This document shows, piece by piece, positions 12,478 to 23,570 of a DNA stretch of 64,000 bases (within the stretch, counting starts at the first letter, position 1; every line of letters starts with the position of its first letter). The stretch is from Liolophura sinensis. Its lineage: Eukaryota; Mollusca; Polyplacophora; Chitonida; Chitonidae. The notes beneath the pieces are model-generated. The model was not told the DNA's origin. It saw only the letters and a program-made list of their open reading frames with translations, and searched no databases. The translations under genes were made by a program, and so were the position numbers. The stretch lies in the NCBI RefSeq assembly GCF_032854445.1, contig NC_088299.1, positions 17,291,608 to 17,355,607 of the forward strand, given 5' to 3'.

Positions 12478-13940
12478 TCCTATAACTCCCCATTGTCATC
12501 AGGGGTTCTCGTCCATAACGTTGTCTTCTCCTGTAACCTCCCCTGTCATCAGACGTTGTCGATCAGTACGTTTTCGCGTCTCATATCTCCCTGTCTCCCG
12601 AGGTCTTGACCATAACGTTGTCATTTCCCATATCTCGTTTGTTATCCGATGACCTTGACCATAACGTTGTCACTCCCAATACCTCTCCTGTCATCCGATG
12701 TTCTCGATCATAACGTTGACACCTCCTATAACTGTTATCCGATGCCTTGACCATAACGTTGTCCGTTCTCATATCTCTCATGTCACTCCATGTCCTTGAT
12801 CATAACGTTGTCGATTCCCACATCCCCACTGTTACCCGCTGTCCTTGAACATAACGTTATTACTTTCCATTCACCCCTCACCCGATATCCTTCACCATAA
12901 CGTTTTTACTCCCCATATCTCCCCTTGTCATCCGATGTTCTCGGGACTAACGTTGTCACTTCTCACATATCTGTCATCAGAGGTTCTCGACCGTAACGTT
13001 CTCACTTCTCTTATCTCCCTGCCTTCCGAAGATCTTGACCATAACATTGTCGTTTCCCATATCTCATAACGTTGTCACTTTCCATGACTCCTCCTGTTAT
13101 AAGACGTTCTCGATCCCATATCTCCCATATCTCCTGACCATGACATTGTCACTTGCCATATCTCCTTTGTCATTCGATGTTCTCGACCATAACGTTGTCA
13201 TTTCCTATATCTCCCCTTGCTATCAGAGGTTGTCGACCATAACGTTGTCATTTCCATATCTCCTCTTGGCATCAGAGGTTTTCCACAATAACTTTGTCAC
13301 TTCCCATATCTCCTCTTGTCATCAGAGGTTCTCCTCCATAACGTTGTCAGCTCCCATATCTCCCCTTGTCATTAGAGGTTCTCGACCATAACGTTGTCAT
13401 TTCCATTTCTCCTCTTGTCATCAGATATTCTTGACCATAGCGTTGTCATTTCCTATATCACCCTTGTCAACTGAGGTCCTTGGTCATAACCTTGTCACTT
13501 CCCATTTCTCCGAAGATCTCGACCATAAATTTGTTAACAACATATCTCCTTTGTTTTCCGATGTTCTGGACCGTAACCTTTTCACTTCCCGTATCTCCTT
13601 TGTCACCCGATGTCCCTGGCCATAACGTTGTTAGTTCCCATATCCTCATGTCACCCGATGCACCTTAACCATATCATTGTCACTTCCCATATCTCCTCTT
13701 GTCATCAGATATTCTCGACCATAATGCTGTCACTTCCCACATCAGCCTTGCCATCCGATGTTCTTGACCATAACACTGTCACTTTCCACATCTCCCTTGT
13801 CATCCGATGTTCTCGACCGTAACGTTGTCACTCCCCATATCCCCCTTGTCATCACACTTTCTCGACCATAACGTTGTCACTTCTCATATCCCCCTTGTCA
13901 TCAGAGGTTCTCGACCATAACGTTCTCATATCTCCATATA
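12478..13940. repeat. Degenerate ~49-bp minisatellite array, about 30 copies
   Basis: Unit approximates tgtcatcagaggttctcgac + cataacgttgtcacttccca + tatctcc. Spacing between adjacent copies measured at 13273, 13323 and 13371 is 48-50 bp. Divergence among copies is clearly higher than in the 52-bp and 91-bp arrays, so it is older or less homogenised. The cataacgttgtca core is the best conserved part. It lies between the two TLR genes. Confidence 0.93.
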
Positions 13941-13957
13941 GGCTGTGTTACTGCGAG

Positions 13958-13983
13958 GCGTTTTTTTTTTGGGGGGGGGGGGC
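13958..13983. repeat. T-run followed by G-run
   Basis: About ten T then a run of a dozen or more G directly after the 49-bp array. The G-run could form a G-quadruplex; it is also a typical site of sequencing or assembly length error. Confidence 0.8.
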
Positions 13984-14509
13984 AGCATGTCGGTGCAGCT
14001 ATTGTAAAACATATTACTTTCCTGGCCTATTGTCCACCATGCCACTTGCTTTTGAGTAATAATGACGTCACCCAAGGCAATAAGATCTTGATGTTGAAAC
14101 CAGGCTTTTTATGGAGACTAGTATTTTTTTCTGATTTACTGCTCTTCAATCAGTCAGGAATTTTGTGTAGCAGAGGCGTCAACATTTCAGCACGAAGTTA
14201 CTGATATCCAATCTGTTTCCACTGGGGTTGAAATGTGCCTTGCCTGTGTTCCGGTTCATGTTCGAGAAATGAAGATGTTGGTCGGTTGGCTGAAGAGGCG
14301 TTGTTACTCCCTGATGTGTCTGATCCAACTAAACTGCAGATTGAAGACATTGCCAACTGCGCTCAAAACTACTTTGTTTTTTCATAGCAGGAGAGCTGGG
14401 ATGCAGTAAGTGAAGGTCGATTTTATTATGACTTGCAACCGTCTGTCTGTAATGATTTTATTCAACTAAAATTTAGTTAATATTTAATTCAACTGATATT
14501 CTCTTTTTC

Positions 14510-14788
14510 AGGATTCTTTCGGGAAAATGTTCATTACATGCACGTCTGCACAGATTAAATTCCCACGCTCGAGGACTGTATGACTATTTCCAAGTGGAAG
14601 AATCTTTGGACTACTTTTTACTTAGGTACTATACATCCAGGCAGCTTCGGTTTAAGCGGGTAGCCTCACTTGGGGTTAACCACCTCCCAATGCGCGGTTT
14701 GCTTGCTCCAAAGAAGAATAGGACCAGAATTCTCCAGGCCGTTTCAGAGTCCTCCGGAAGATTTTTTCCTGTAATTTTAGTTACATGA
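14510..14788 (+). pseudogene. Decayed C-terminal fragment of a non-LTR retrotransposon reverse transcriptase
   Basis: The frame read through 14594 is open from about 14510 and gives LSGKCSLHARLHRLNSHA, then LYDYFQVEESLDYFLLR and TSRQLRFKR. This resembles the conserved tail of many animal non-LTR reverse transcriptases (typically TGHxxLxxHLxR ... CxxC ... ExxxHxLLxC). The expected cysteines and histidine are replaced (YDYF for CxxC, DYFLLRY for DHFLLRC), so it is a worn copy. No polymerase domain is visible upstream and no start codon is required for this reading. A pyrimidine tract and CAG precede the fragment but could be chance. Family assignment is from motif memory, not a search. Confidence 0.45.
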
Positions 14789-16375
14789 TAACCTGAAATA
14801 TACAGATTTCGTTGACGCCCTCACGGTTTTGGTGTAATCAGTCCCATGGAGCGACTGGCACACGACAATATCCCAAACACCAAGCCAACAGGCTTATGGA
14901 GTTTAACATATAAAATTAGACACTGCATTTTCCTCGCAATGATATAGACGTACAACATATGAATGTATAGAGCTTGTGATGTTATGTGTCACTAACGAAA
15001 TTCAATTCTGGTAACGAGTATGACTGATTTCACAACCAGCTGGATATAGGCGACTGGCTAGAAGAAATAGATCGTTGTATATATGTTGTCGATAATGAAA
15101 TATGTATCTCTGTTGCGCTTTGATTGCAAATTTTCATATATCGATATATCTCACAACTATGAATATACAGCCCCTAGAATTAGACACGATCATGAAGCAG
15201 AGTGCCACAGATTATAAATGTTTTGTCCATATTTACTTAAAAGTAGAATTGTGCTCATTATAAAACAAAAGGAACGAAATGAAAAGCTCCCTAATAACGG
15301 ACGTAACACACCTTCACACCAGGAATGTAAAAAATAATACGAATATGAGATGTTTTTGTGGCGTATAAGGCATTTTTAAGTGCGGTTTGTATTTTGGGCC
15401 GAATGTAACCAAAGTCAAGAGTAGAGCGTGACATACATGAAATAGCTTTACACTGTATGATTGATTTTCAGAAAAATATGTTTTTAGAAATGTAATTCTA
15501 TGCGTTATTTCAGTTCATGTGAAAAAGACGTCTGCGCTGACCAAAACTCTGTCCATCGATTGACGGCCCGTGGCTTACACTAAGGCTCAAATAAAGACCT
15601 TCAACGTTTCAAAATGTCTACGATCTATATCTGTAACAAGAAGATCATATTGTAACGTACGGTCGTCACAGACATGATTTGTTCCACATTTGACAGGTCA
15701 AAGCGTAAAGAGAAACTCTAGGTCTATCTTGGTGCATGGATCAAGTTAAAAGACATTCTAACAACGCATTTTGAACTCCTTGAGTAACTTTTTGTAATAA
15801 CTTATTCTTGTTAAGAAGACACTGAAAAATTTCATTTAAGAATTACGTTACCTAAATTGGCAGATGTCATGAATGCGGATAACGACAGTAACCATCTTTC
15901 CAGACGTTAACGCAATTTGTAATAAAACACAATTTGTATTAATTATTACAATTTGTTACTCTAATAGTGGCTTTTTGTTATAAATCCTTACAAATGGCAA
16001 TCCTAAGAGTCACAATATGTAGTCGTAATAAATTGGTACGTTTTTGATACCCGAGGTGGGGGGTTTGTTGTAAATACATGTAAAAAAGAAAAAAGACGAA
16101 AACTGCATTTTAAAACATATGTGTTACTTGTTGCAATATTGCAAGTTGCCCTTAAGAGGCTAACCCAGTTTGTAATATAAATACGATTTGTAATAATTTC
16201 ATCAAAATATTTTAAGTGTTGACACTGAATCAGGTAGATTGATCAGTGTTCGGATTTCAGCGTTTGCGTTGTGCCAATTTATCAACTATCACACAGACTT
16301 TGAGGCTCTGGTTTTATTCTCAAGGCCTCAGTCTTTCATATGCTGTTTTGGGATAGGGGGTTCATGGTATAGCCT
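14789..16375. other. Intergenic, nothing supported
   Basis: AT-rich; contains several aatttgtaataa-like motifs around 15915-16200 but no array. Confidence 0.55.
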
Positions 16376-16545
16376 GTGAATGTTCATCACATAGACAAAG
16401 GCCAGCATTATGGGGGGAGGAAGCCCAGAAGAATCCGAGGGAAACCCACGACCATTGGCAGGTTGCTAAAAGACCTTCCCACGTGCGGTCGGAGAGGAAG
16501 CCAGCATGAGCTGAACTTCAACTCACAGCGACAGCATTGTAAGGG
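16376..16545 (-). mobile_element. SINE family A, partial, reverse orientation
   Basis: Contains reverse-strand body (ggccagcattatgg, gaaacccacgaccattggca, agaggaagccagcatgagct). The 3' tail is missing. Followed by a long G-run at 16567-16594. Confidence 0.82.
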
Positions 16546-16566
16546 AATGTGGGCAGGTGTGTGTGG

Positions 16567-16594
16567 GGGGTGGGGCGGGGGGGGGGGGGGGGGG
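16567..16594. repeat. Long G-run
   Basis: Roughly 25 bases almost all G, beside a SINE fragment. G-quadruplex potential; length may be unreliable. A similar C/A-rich tract is at 54509-54542. Confidence 0.8.
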
Positions 16595-16637
16595 TCCTGG
16601 GTCATTGGCAGGCCAGTGAATTAAAATGTATTACACA

Positions 16638-16903
16638 AATTTATTTATTTATTTAGTTATCTGATTGGTGTTTTACTCCGTATTCAAGAATATTCCACCT
16701 ATACGACGGCAGCCAGTATTATGTTGCGAGGACACCCAGCAGAACCCGGGGGAACCCACGACCATCCACAGGTTGGTGCCAAACCTTCCCACGTGCGAAG
16801 GTCGTGGGAGGGAGACAGCATGAACTGAACTTGAACTCACAGCGACCACAATGGCGAGGGGCTCCTAGGTCATTGCGACGCGCTGGCATGCTAACCCCAC
16901 GTG
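16638..16903 (-). mobile_element. SINE family A, near full length, reverse orientation
   Basis: Left end is the tail (tttatttatttagttatctg, gattggtgttttactccgta), right end reaches the box-B and head region (gaactcacagcgaccacaat, ctcctaggtcattgcgacgc). Diverged from the 43410 copy. Confidence 0.87.
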
Positions 16904-17097
16904 TGACGTGGCGTATACGCCAGTTTCCGATACAGGCAGAAAAGAAAATATAAAAAGCTATCATATAAAGCTGGAGACTTGCCTATAACAAACATGGCAT
17001 ATCAAACGTGGGAGAGGTTGTCAGTAACTCACCAATTGCTGGTGGTTTTTTTCAAGTATTCTGAACCCATTCCTCCACTCAGAAAACATTATTTACA

Positions 17098-17195
17098 TAC
17101 ACCCGGTTTCCTCACACAATAGTGCTGGCCGCCGTCGTGTAAGTGAAATATTCTTGAGTACCGCGTAAAACACCAACCAGATAAATAAATTTACA
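17098..17195 (+). mobile_element. SINE family A, 3' part only
   Basis: Runs from acccggtttcctcac through tgctggccgccgtcgtgtaa to attcttgagtaccgcgtaaa and a taaataaat tail. 5'-truncated, as expected for LINE-mobilised SINEs. Confidence 0.85.
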
Positions 17196-18823
17196 TAAAG
17201 GTGAAAAAAACAATGAACAATTTCAGGTGTATTTCAGGTGTAGTTATTCGCAGCATTTCTCTTCAAGGGCCCCCACTTATACACATCTTTCTACATGTAT
17301 GTAGGTCACCATTTATGTAGCTGTACACGATCGTCAACTCCGATGTACATCCACGTGTTGATAACAAAAAGCACTAAGAGGAGGAAATAAATCCAGAGCT
17401 TTGTTTTAAGAATATGTAAATCTGTTTTTACTTCAGCTTTGTTTTAAGAATATGTAAATTTGTTTCTGCTTTAGCTTTGCTACGACGTGTAAATTTATTG
17501 TTCACGCTGCTGCTGAGAAACTAACCTGATGACACTTTCATCCGCAATAAAATCAACGTTCGAAAGCCCAAGCTCATGTGGTTAGCTTATTTTTTCAGAA
17601 GCTAACATTTTGTCAAGCCTGTTCCTGATAATTTTGTTTCGTGGTATGTGCATAGAAGTCCTACCAAACATGCCCGCGGATATAAGATTTGGGAAAGTTA
17701 CCCCAAAATAGATCAGGCAAATTACATCACAAGTCCTAGACAATAGTCGACCAGAAAAATACGATGTGTGAGGGATTTTAATGGGCGTTGGGTGAGTGGT
17801 CGTGTGACAAGTAGGGCTACCGTGGATTGATGGACACACTGCCTCGCTGCAAACGTATATTATGACATTTTGACCGTTCAGTTCTGACCGGCTACATGTG
17901 GTCATATATCGAAACCTGTTCTATAATGATAACCTTAAGTACTGGTACAACAAAGAGGTCATAAATAAAGACATAAATAAAAACTAGGAAATGAAATAAA
18001 CAAACAATACACAGACAATTAAGTTACATCTTTAGAGCAGGCCTACCTTAATTATGTATAAACCAATTAAATTACAACCCTCGTCCATTAGCCTAATCAA
18101 TGTTGTGCAACTACACTTACATTTTTTTTTACATGTATATCATTGGATATTACGCTGAAATCAAGAAAATCGGTTAAAATACCACTGAAGCTGGATTTGA
18201 ACCCTAGATCTCTTCGCCAGAGATTTGTTGTCCAGATTTGAGCTTTTAAAGTAACTCCGACAGCCTTAGTTTGCCAGGTAAACAAATAACCAATACAAAT
18301 ACTCCAATAGAATTGTAATTCTGCTCATAAAATCACAATGCTAGAACACTTCTCAACAGGAAATCTCTGGTTTTACTTAATGTCAAAATTGCTGTCATTG
18401 TTTGCAGATAAGTCCAAATGTTATCTTTACTAAGGCCGACAATACACTCGCTCTGATGCGGTCGATGTTGAGATTGGTACTTTTACCAGCCTATTTTCGG
18501 CACTAGAATTTGGGTTACATCAATGATATGTTATGCTGAAAAACGACAATAGTATGACAAAAAATTGACTGCGAATTCGTGGACACAGGAACATAAACGC
18601 TGCACAACAACATTTGTTTAATACGACGAGAATTGTCAATGTTACCTCTTTAAAGTATATATTAAAACTGTAAAGGAGATAACCATTATCGGTAAGTTCT
18701 CTCACGCTATTACAGTCATTTCTGTTATTATATAACATGTGTATATAGACACCTGTCAGGACGAATACCTCATTGCGCGAACGCAATTCATTACCGATCT
18801 ATGTTGTATAACAATAAATTAGA
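17196..18823. other. Intergenic, includes the 3' flank of the TIR-bearing receptor
   Basis: Contains a two-copy direct repeat of agctttgttttaagaatatg near 17398-17470. A 107-codon minus frame at 17582-17905 has no recognisable motif and is not called. Confidence 0.55.
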
Positions 18824-20689
18824 TCATTTGATCACAGCTTTATTTTTGTTACTGTGTTTTCCGACCTTGGTGTCCTTCTTCACCCTCCCCGCCCCGCGGG
18901 ATAAAGTGTAGGTAATCTTATCCCAGAAGAGTTTGTCCCCGGCCGTTATATAGGTGAATGTTTCAAGACACTTTCTTAAATCGGGCTCCAGTTCCTCCTT
19001 GGGAAAGTCTTCCAGCAAAATGATCACCATGTGACGGCGCTTTTCTATCAAACTTTGATGCATAGCCGTTCGAAACTCATAAATGCACCACTCGCTTTTC
19101 GTGAAATTTCGTGATAACACGAGAACCGTGTGACGACTGGACTCCACAGATTTGACGACGTTGTCAGCAATGGCGGCCCCCACCTCAAAATCTCGATGGT
19201 GAACACAAAGTTTGAAGGCGGGGCCTTTCTCTTTGCTCTCCAAGCCTTTGACTAGTGTGTTTATGACCCAATGGTCGTCCATGCTGCTGTACGAAATGAA
19301 GGCATCGAACGTTTTCTTTTCTTCAACAATTTTACGGAACAAAATACCACAGCGTGTGTATAGTACAATCGTTAGTTCCTTACGATGCCGGAAGACTAGA
19401 AAAGTAATAACTGTAAAGAGTAGCACGAGAAAGCCTAGAGAGGAAACGACCACAATGAATGTTACAGGTAAAGGTTCTTCGCAGAATATATCCTCTTCTG
19501 TCAGCTGTCCGAACGGCACACCGACCAAACGTTCCGGGGAGGCACAGGTCATGTTCCTGATGTACTCATAATTCCCCAGCCCCACCGCAGCCAGCCGTGA
19601 ATTGTCCCGCAGGAACCTGAACAGATGCTCGTTGGTAAAACAGTCACAGGACAGGGGGTTGTTCCTCAAATTGATCGCGACTGTTTTCAGATATCCAAGG
19701 ATTTCAGTGTTATCACGGGTCAGTTGAGAGATGTTATTATATCTCAGATCTATTTGACCTATACCATTAGTAGCCTCTCCAAAATCCACAAAATCAAAAC
19801 TTGAGATATTGTTCCATTTCAAGTCCAGGTAGCGCAGCCTGGGGTATTGATAACGCCAGAGCTTCACCTCGGATGGAACGGCTTCGTATTCCCTGAGGGA
19901 GAGATTGTAAAGCAGAAGCTGAGGAAATTTGGCTTTAGCATGCAGTGTGAAAAAGTGCAGATGAAGTTGGTTTACTTTGTTGTTGTTACTTTCATCCATA
20001 TATTGCAGATATTTATAATCACACTGATGAGGAATATCTTGCATTTGCCTGATCCAGTCTTTCCTTATTTCTGTTTCATTATGTATATATGCAGGATTGT
20101 CTTTGATAGTGTGTGTGGTGAAATTTTTCAGAACAAATTTTTCCAGAGATTCTGATGAACAATAAACGTCCTTAGATAATTTCAAAACATAAGAAGACCT
20201 TTCATTCAGGTGCGAAAGTGTTAAATAACTGACCACATTTTCCAAGATTAGAATTCGAAGGGGGTTTGACGTATCGTTGGTATCCGAGAGATACTCAGAA
20301 TAAAAATCCGTGATTCTGCAGTTCAGAATTTCTAAAGATACCAGATGAGGTGCCTTAAACGGCCATGGGAAGCTAATAGAACTGTTCATTTGGTTCACAC
20401 AGAGAATGTCCAGGGCGATGGGCCGTCCTTCCGTGCCATTGCCCCAAGCTCGGAAATCAGACAGCGAGAGGGAGCCTTGTGTAAGCCGGCACGAAATGTG
20501 GACGAGCGGCTGAGACCAGTTAAAAGATGGCAGCTCCGGATTCCAATCAAGAAAAGAAATATTCGTCCTGCAGTGTTTTTCCCAGTGGAGAGGGAGTTCA
20601 CCAGGGTACATTGGTTCGCTAGCTGACCCAAGAACCACTATAAAGAAGGAAACTGCTCCAAGATCTGCTGCACTCATCATTGCTATCAT
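18824..20689 (-). CDS. Toll-like receptor, short single-cysteine-cluster type, with TIR domain
   Basis: A 621-residue single-exon type I membrane receptor. Signal peptide about 1-24; ectodomain to about 405 with LRR motifs at 285-297 and 310-320, running into an LRRCT cap (C348, C350, C382, C403); about ten N-glycosylation sequons; membrane helix about 409-433; TIR domain about 459-595; lysine-rich tail. TIR box 1 is FDAFISYSS (461-469); box 2 centres on HHRDFEVGAAI (497-507); box 3 is LFW at 587-589. In this family the TIR recruits MyD88-like adaptors to signal to NF-kB. Odd: the BB-loop residue that is proline in most TLRs (RDFxPG) is valine (V503), closer to the RDFEAG of vertebrate TLR3. 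The ectodomain is short for a TLR (often 600-800 residues), with few recognisable LRRs in its first half. Its nearest relative is the TIR-less gene at 9870-11222, same strand, about 7.6 kb away. Starts at Met4 or Met5 are also possible. Confidence 0.92.
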   Translation of the reverse strand: MIAMMSAADLGAVSFFIVVLGSASEPMYPGELPLHWEKHCRTNISFLDWNPELPSFNWSQPLVHISCRLTQGSLSLSDFRAWGNGTEGRPIALDILCVNQMNSSISFPWPFKAPHLVSLEILNCRITDFYSEYLSDTNDTSNPLRILILENVVSYLTLSHLNERSSYVLKLSKDVYCSSESLEKFVLKNFTTHTIKDNPAYIHNETEIRKDWIRQMQDIPHQCDYKYLQYMDESNNNKVNQLHLHFFTLHAKAKFPQLLLYNLSLREYEAVPSEVKLWRYQYPRLRYLDLKWNNISSFDFVDFGEATNGIGQIDLRYNNISQLTRDNTEILGYLKTVAINLRNNPLSCDCFTNEHLFRFLRDNSRLAAVGLGNYEYIRNMTCASPERLVGVPFGQLTEEDIFCEEPLPVTFIVVVSSLGFLVLLFTVITFLVFRHRKELTIVLYTRCGILFRKIVEEKKTFDAFISYSSMDDHWVINTLVKGLESKEKGPAFKLCVHHRDFEVGAAIADNVVKSVESSRHTVLVLSRNFTKSEWCIYEFRTAMHQSLIEKRRHMVIILLEDFPKEELEPDLRKCLETFTYITAGDKLFWDKITYTLSRGAGRVKKDTKVGKHSNKNKAVIK

Positions 20690-22389
20690 CTATTCTTGCT
20701 GCGACAGAATCTTCATGAAAACCTCATGTCTCAGTGGTATACTCATGGTGTCCGCACAATCACAGGTACCGCTGTTGTTGTTGGAAGCGCATAACCTGTG
20801 ATCTGAAGTCAGACGATTGTTACGTAGGTACATCTAACACACAGTGTGTGCCACTCATTGTCATCACCTGGTTATCCAGCAGGCCTATAACCCGGAAGCT
20901 GTTAGAGCCTTTTTCCTAACTTCATTATAAAATTCCAAATTCACTCACCGGCAAAGTTCACTGTCAGGGTTTGTGGGCATGCATGAAACGCATGATAAGC
21001 CCTAAAAATGTTGCAATAGAGACTGTGATGTAGGTTTAACTGTTCAAAACCAATGCTTAAGTTGTCAGGTCGCCACATCCTTCTGGTGAAGGGTTGCTGA
21101 CAAAACCTGGCACATGATGGAACAAAAATGACCTGTGATGAGTTGTCTGAGAAGCTTTAAAAATACAAGTAACTGACGGATGAAGTTGTGTAGCCTAAAG
21201 CTACACTGAGTGTCGCTTGTGGTTAGCACAGCTAGGGAACCACATACATGAAGCGTACATGACAGAAACAAAGGCCTAAACATCCAAGCCGACACGCTCT
21301 GATTAATGACACCGAATATCCTGTACTGTGTGGCTATGTTGTTACACAACATTTCAGATAATTGTTTTTTCATTACTGCTACTTCTTCCTTTTTAGCGCC
21401 CCACCAACTGACTCCATCTGACATCCTCTACTATTCACTCTCTGAGCTCCTCTGAAGTCCCCACGCCCATACTGTTACCATATATGATTTCATCCCCATG
21501 CTTTCCTCATCCAATCTTGCCCATAAACGCTGCCCCACGCGGTCTCCTCAGCAACTAAATCCGCACGTCCTCCTTCATTATCTGCAAATCCTCCTGAACA
21601 ATCCCATCCACACTTCTTCCTCAGCAACCTTTTCCCCACATCCTCCTTCATTATCTGCAAATCCTCCTGAACAATCCCATCCGCCCTCCTTCCTCAGCAA
21701 CTCTATCCGTGCATCTCCCTGCATCATCCACACGTTCTCCTCAACATCCTCATCGGCACATCCTCCAAAACAACCCCTACCGTGCCTCTTCCTCTACAAT
21801 CCCATTCGCACAAATAATAAATATTGCGTCACAAAACAATCCAATGAATATTCTATACTGACGATCATTTTTTAAAAACGTTTTCTATCAGACTGCAATA
21901 AACTGATGGAGGAAGTGACAAATAGATACTTAGTTATCTGAGGATACCAGCATTGTTCAGTGTTAATGTTTATATTTTGCACAGGCATACAATAACTCAC
22001 GTAGCTATTTTATGAATGTTTTACTAAGCAAGGTGAAGATAACACCCGACAATCGGTATTAGCATACATTGTTCAAGCAGAAGCCTCTAAAGAAATATCC
22101 ATATAATGTTTTGTAGGAAGAAGTAAATATATTTGGTCTCAACCTTAATTGATCGGAGTTATATGTCGTACATGTTTGTTTTAATAGACTGCCTCTTCTT
22201 TTTTCTACAGCCCGCCAAATTCTTCGTACATTCAGACACAAATCTGAAATACACATGTAGCATTGTGATCGTGGCAAGGGAAAATATGTCCTTTTTGCAC
22301 CTGAAAGCTTGCATTTCATCGCCAAATTAAAACTGCCGATATTTCCTTTTATATTGAGATTTGTTTTCCTCTGCTATAAACACGTGTAT
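20690..22389. other. Upstream region of the TIR-bearing receptor gene
   Basis: No exon can be supported. A 119-codon minus frame at 21065-21424 shows no motif. A C/T-rich stretch at 21480-21800 repeats tcctccttcattatctgcaa and neighbouring bases twice. Confidence 0.5.
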
Positions 22390-22545
22390 GACTCCCGGGC
22401 CATGATACACGAGCTACACCATGGACCTGACTCCCAGGCCGTGATACACAAGTTATACAATGGACCTGACCTCCAGGCCGTGATACACAAGTTATACAAT
22501 GGACCTGACTCCCGGGCCATGATACACGAGCTATACCATGGGCCT
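22390..22545. repeat. 39-bp tandem repeat, four copies
   Basis: Unit begins gactcccgggccatgataca and continues cgagctacaccatggacct; starts at 22390, 22429, 22468 and 22507. The two outer copies (cgagctac) differ together from the two inner ones (caagttat). Confidence 0.93.
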
Positions 22546-22720
22546 AAAGATGAACGTAAATTGTGGGAAACAGAGAAGAAAGACGGACTGCGATCGAAAA
22601 TATTCACACATAACTAAAAAAAAAGTCATGTTCGGTTCAATCCTGCTCAAAGATTGCCTTTTTTTTACTTATCAAGAAGTTAAAACATTCACTCGCCAGG
22701 CAACTCCTAAAAACACGTTA

Positions 22721-22931
22721 GCGTGACGTTTAGAGGTCCTGGGTGGTGCAATATGGATCATTCAGCGGTACGTTTAGAGGTCCTGGGTAGTGCAATATGG
22801 ACCATTCAGCGTGACGTTTAGAGGTCGTGGGTGGTGCAATATGGACCATTCAGCGTGACGTTTAGAGGTCGTGGGTAGTGCAATATGGACCATTCAGCGT
22901 GACGTTTAGAGGTCCTGGGTAGTGCAATATG
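22721..22931. repeat. 44-bp tandem repeat, five copies
   Basis: Unit: gcgtgacgtttagaggtcct + gggtagtgcaatatggaccattca, starting at 22721, 22765, 22809, 22853 and 22897. Confidence 0.94.
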
Positions 22932-23132
22932 TAAGCAATCTTTATTAATGTATCTAGTCTTCACAATACGTTTCGTCCAAGTGAAACTAACATTGTTGTA
23001 ATCCTTTGTTTGTTGACATCGCTTCTTTTGCCCGAATGTAGGATGCTTTTTCATAACAAAAAATTAGTCACAGTTTCGTAATGTTTCCTCGGATCGGTTT
23101 GAATATGAAGTGTAGTGGATGAAGAGTGGGCA

Positions 23133-23570
23133 AGTTTGAATGCTTCGTCATGTGTAAGTGTAGAGGTCAGTTTCAATGCTTTGTCGGGTAAGTGTAAAGA
23201 ACAGTTTGAATACTTTGTCAGGTAAATGTAGAGGTCAGTTTGAATGCTTTGTCAGGTAAGTGTAGGGGTCGGTTTAATTTCCTTTTCAGGTAAATGTAGA
23301 GGTCAGTTTGAATGGTTTGTCGGGTAAGCGTAGAGGTCAGTTTTGAATGGTGTGGCAGGTAAGTGTACAGGTTAGTTGGAATGCTTTGTCAGGTAAGTGT
23401 AGTCAGTTTGAATGCTCTGGCGAATAAGTCTAGAGGTCAGTTTGAATGCTATGTTAATTAAGTCTAGAGGTCACTTTGAATGCTTTGTCAGATTTAGCCT
23501 AGAGATCAGTTTCAGTAGTACGTCAGTTAATCCCCAACAGGCCAGTTTGAATGCTTTGTCAGATATAGTG
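23133..23570. repeat. Degenerate ~34-bp tandem repeat, about 12 copies
   Basis: Unit approximates gtgtagaggtcagtttgaat + gctttgtcaggtaa. Divergence rises toward the right end. It shares the tagaggtc core with the 44-bp repeat 200 bp upstream. Confidence 0.88.

Noticed and set aside
17582-17905. 107-codon minus-strand ORF
   Set aside because: No recognisable motif and no exon borders.
21065-21424. 119-codon minus-strand ORF upstream of the TIR-bearing receptor
   Set aside because: No signal, domain or splice support; length is compatible with chance.
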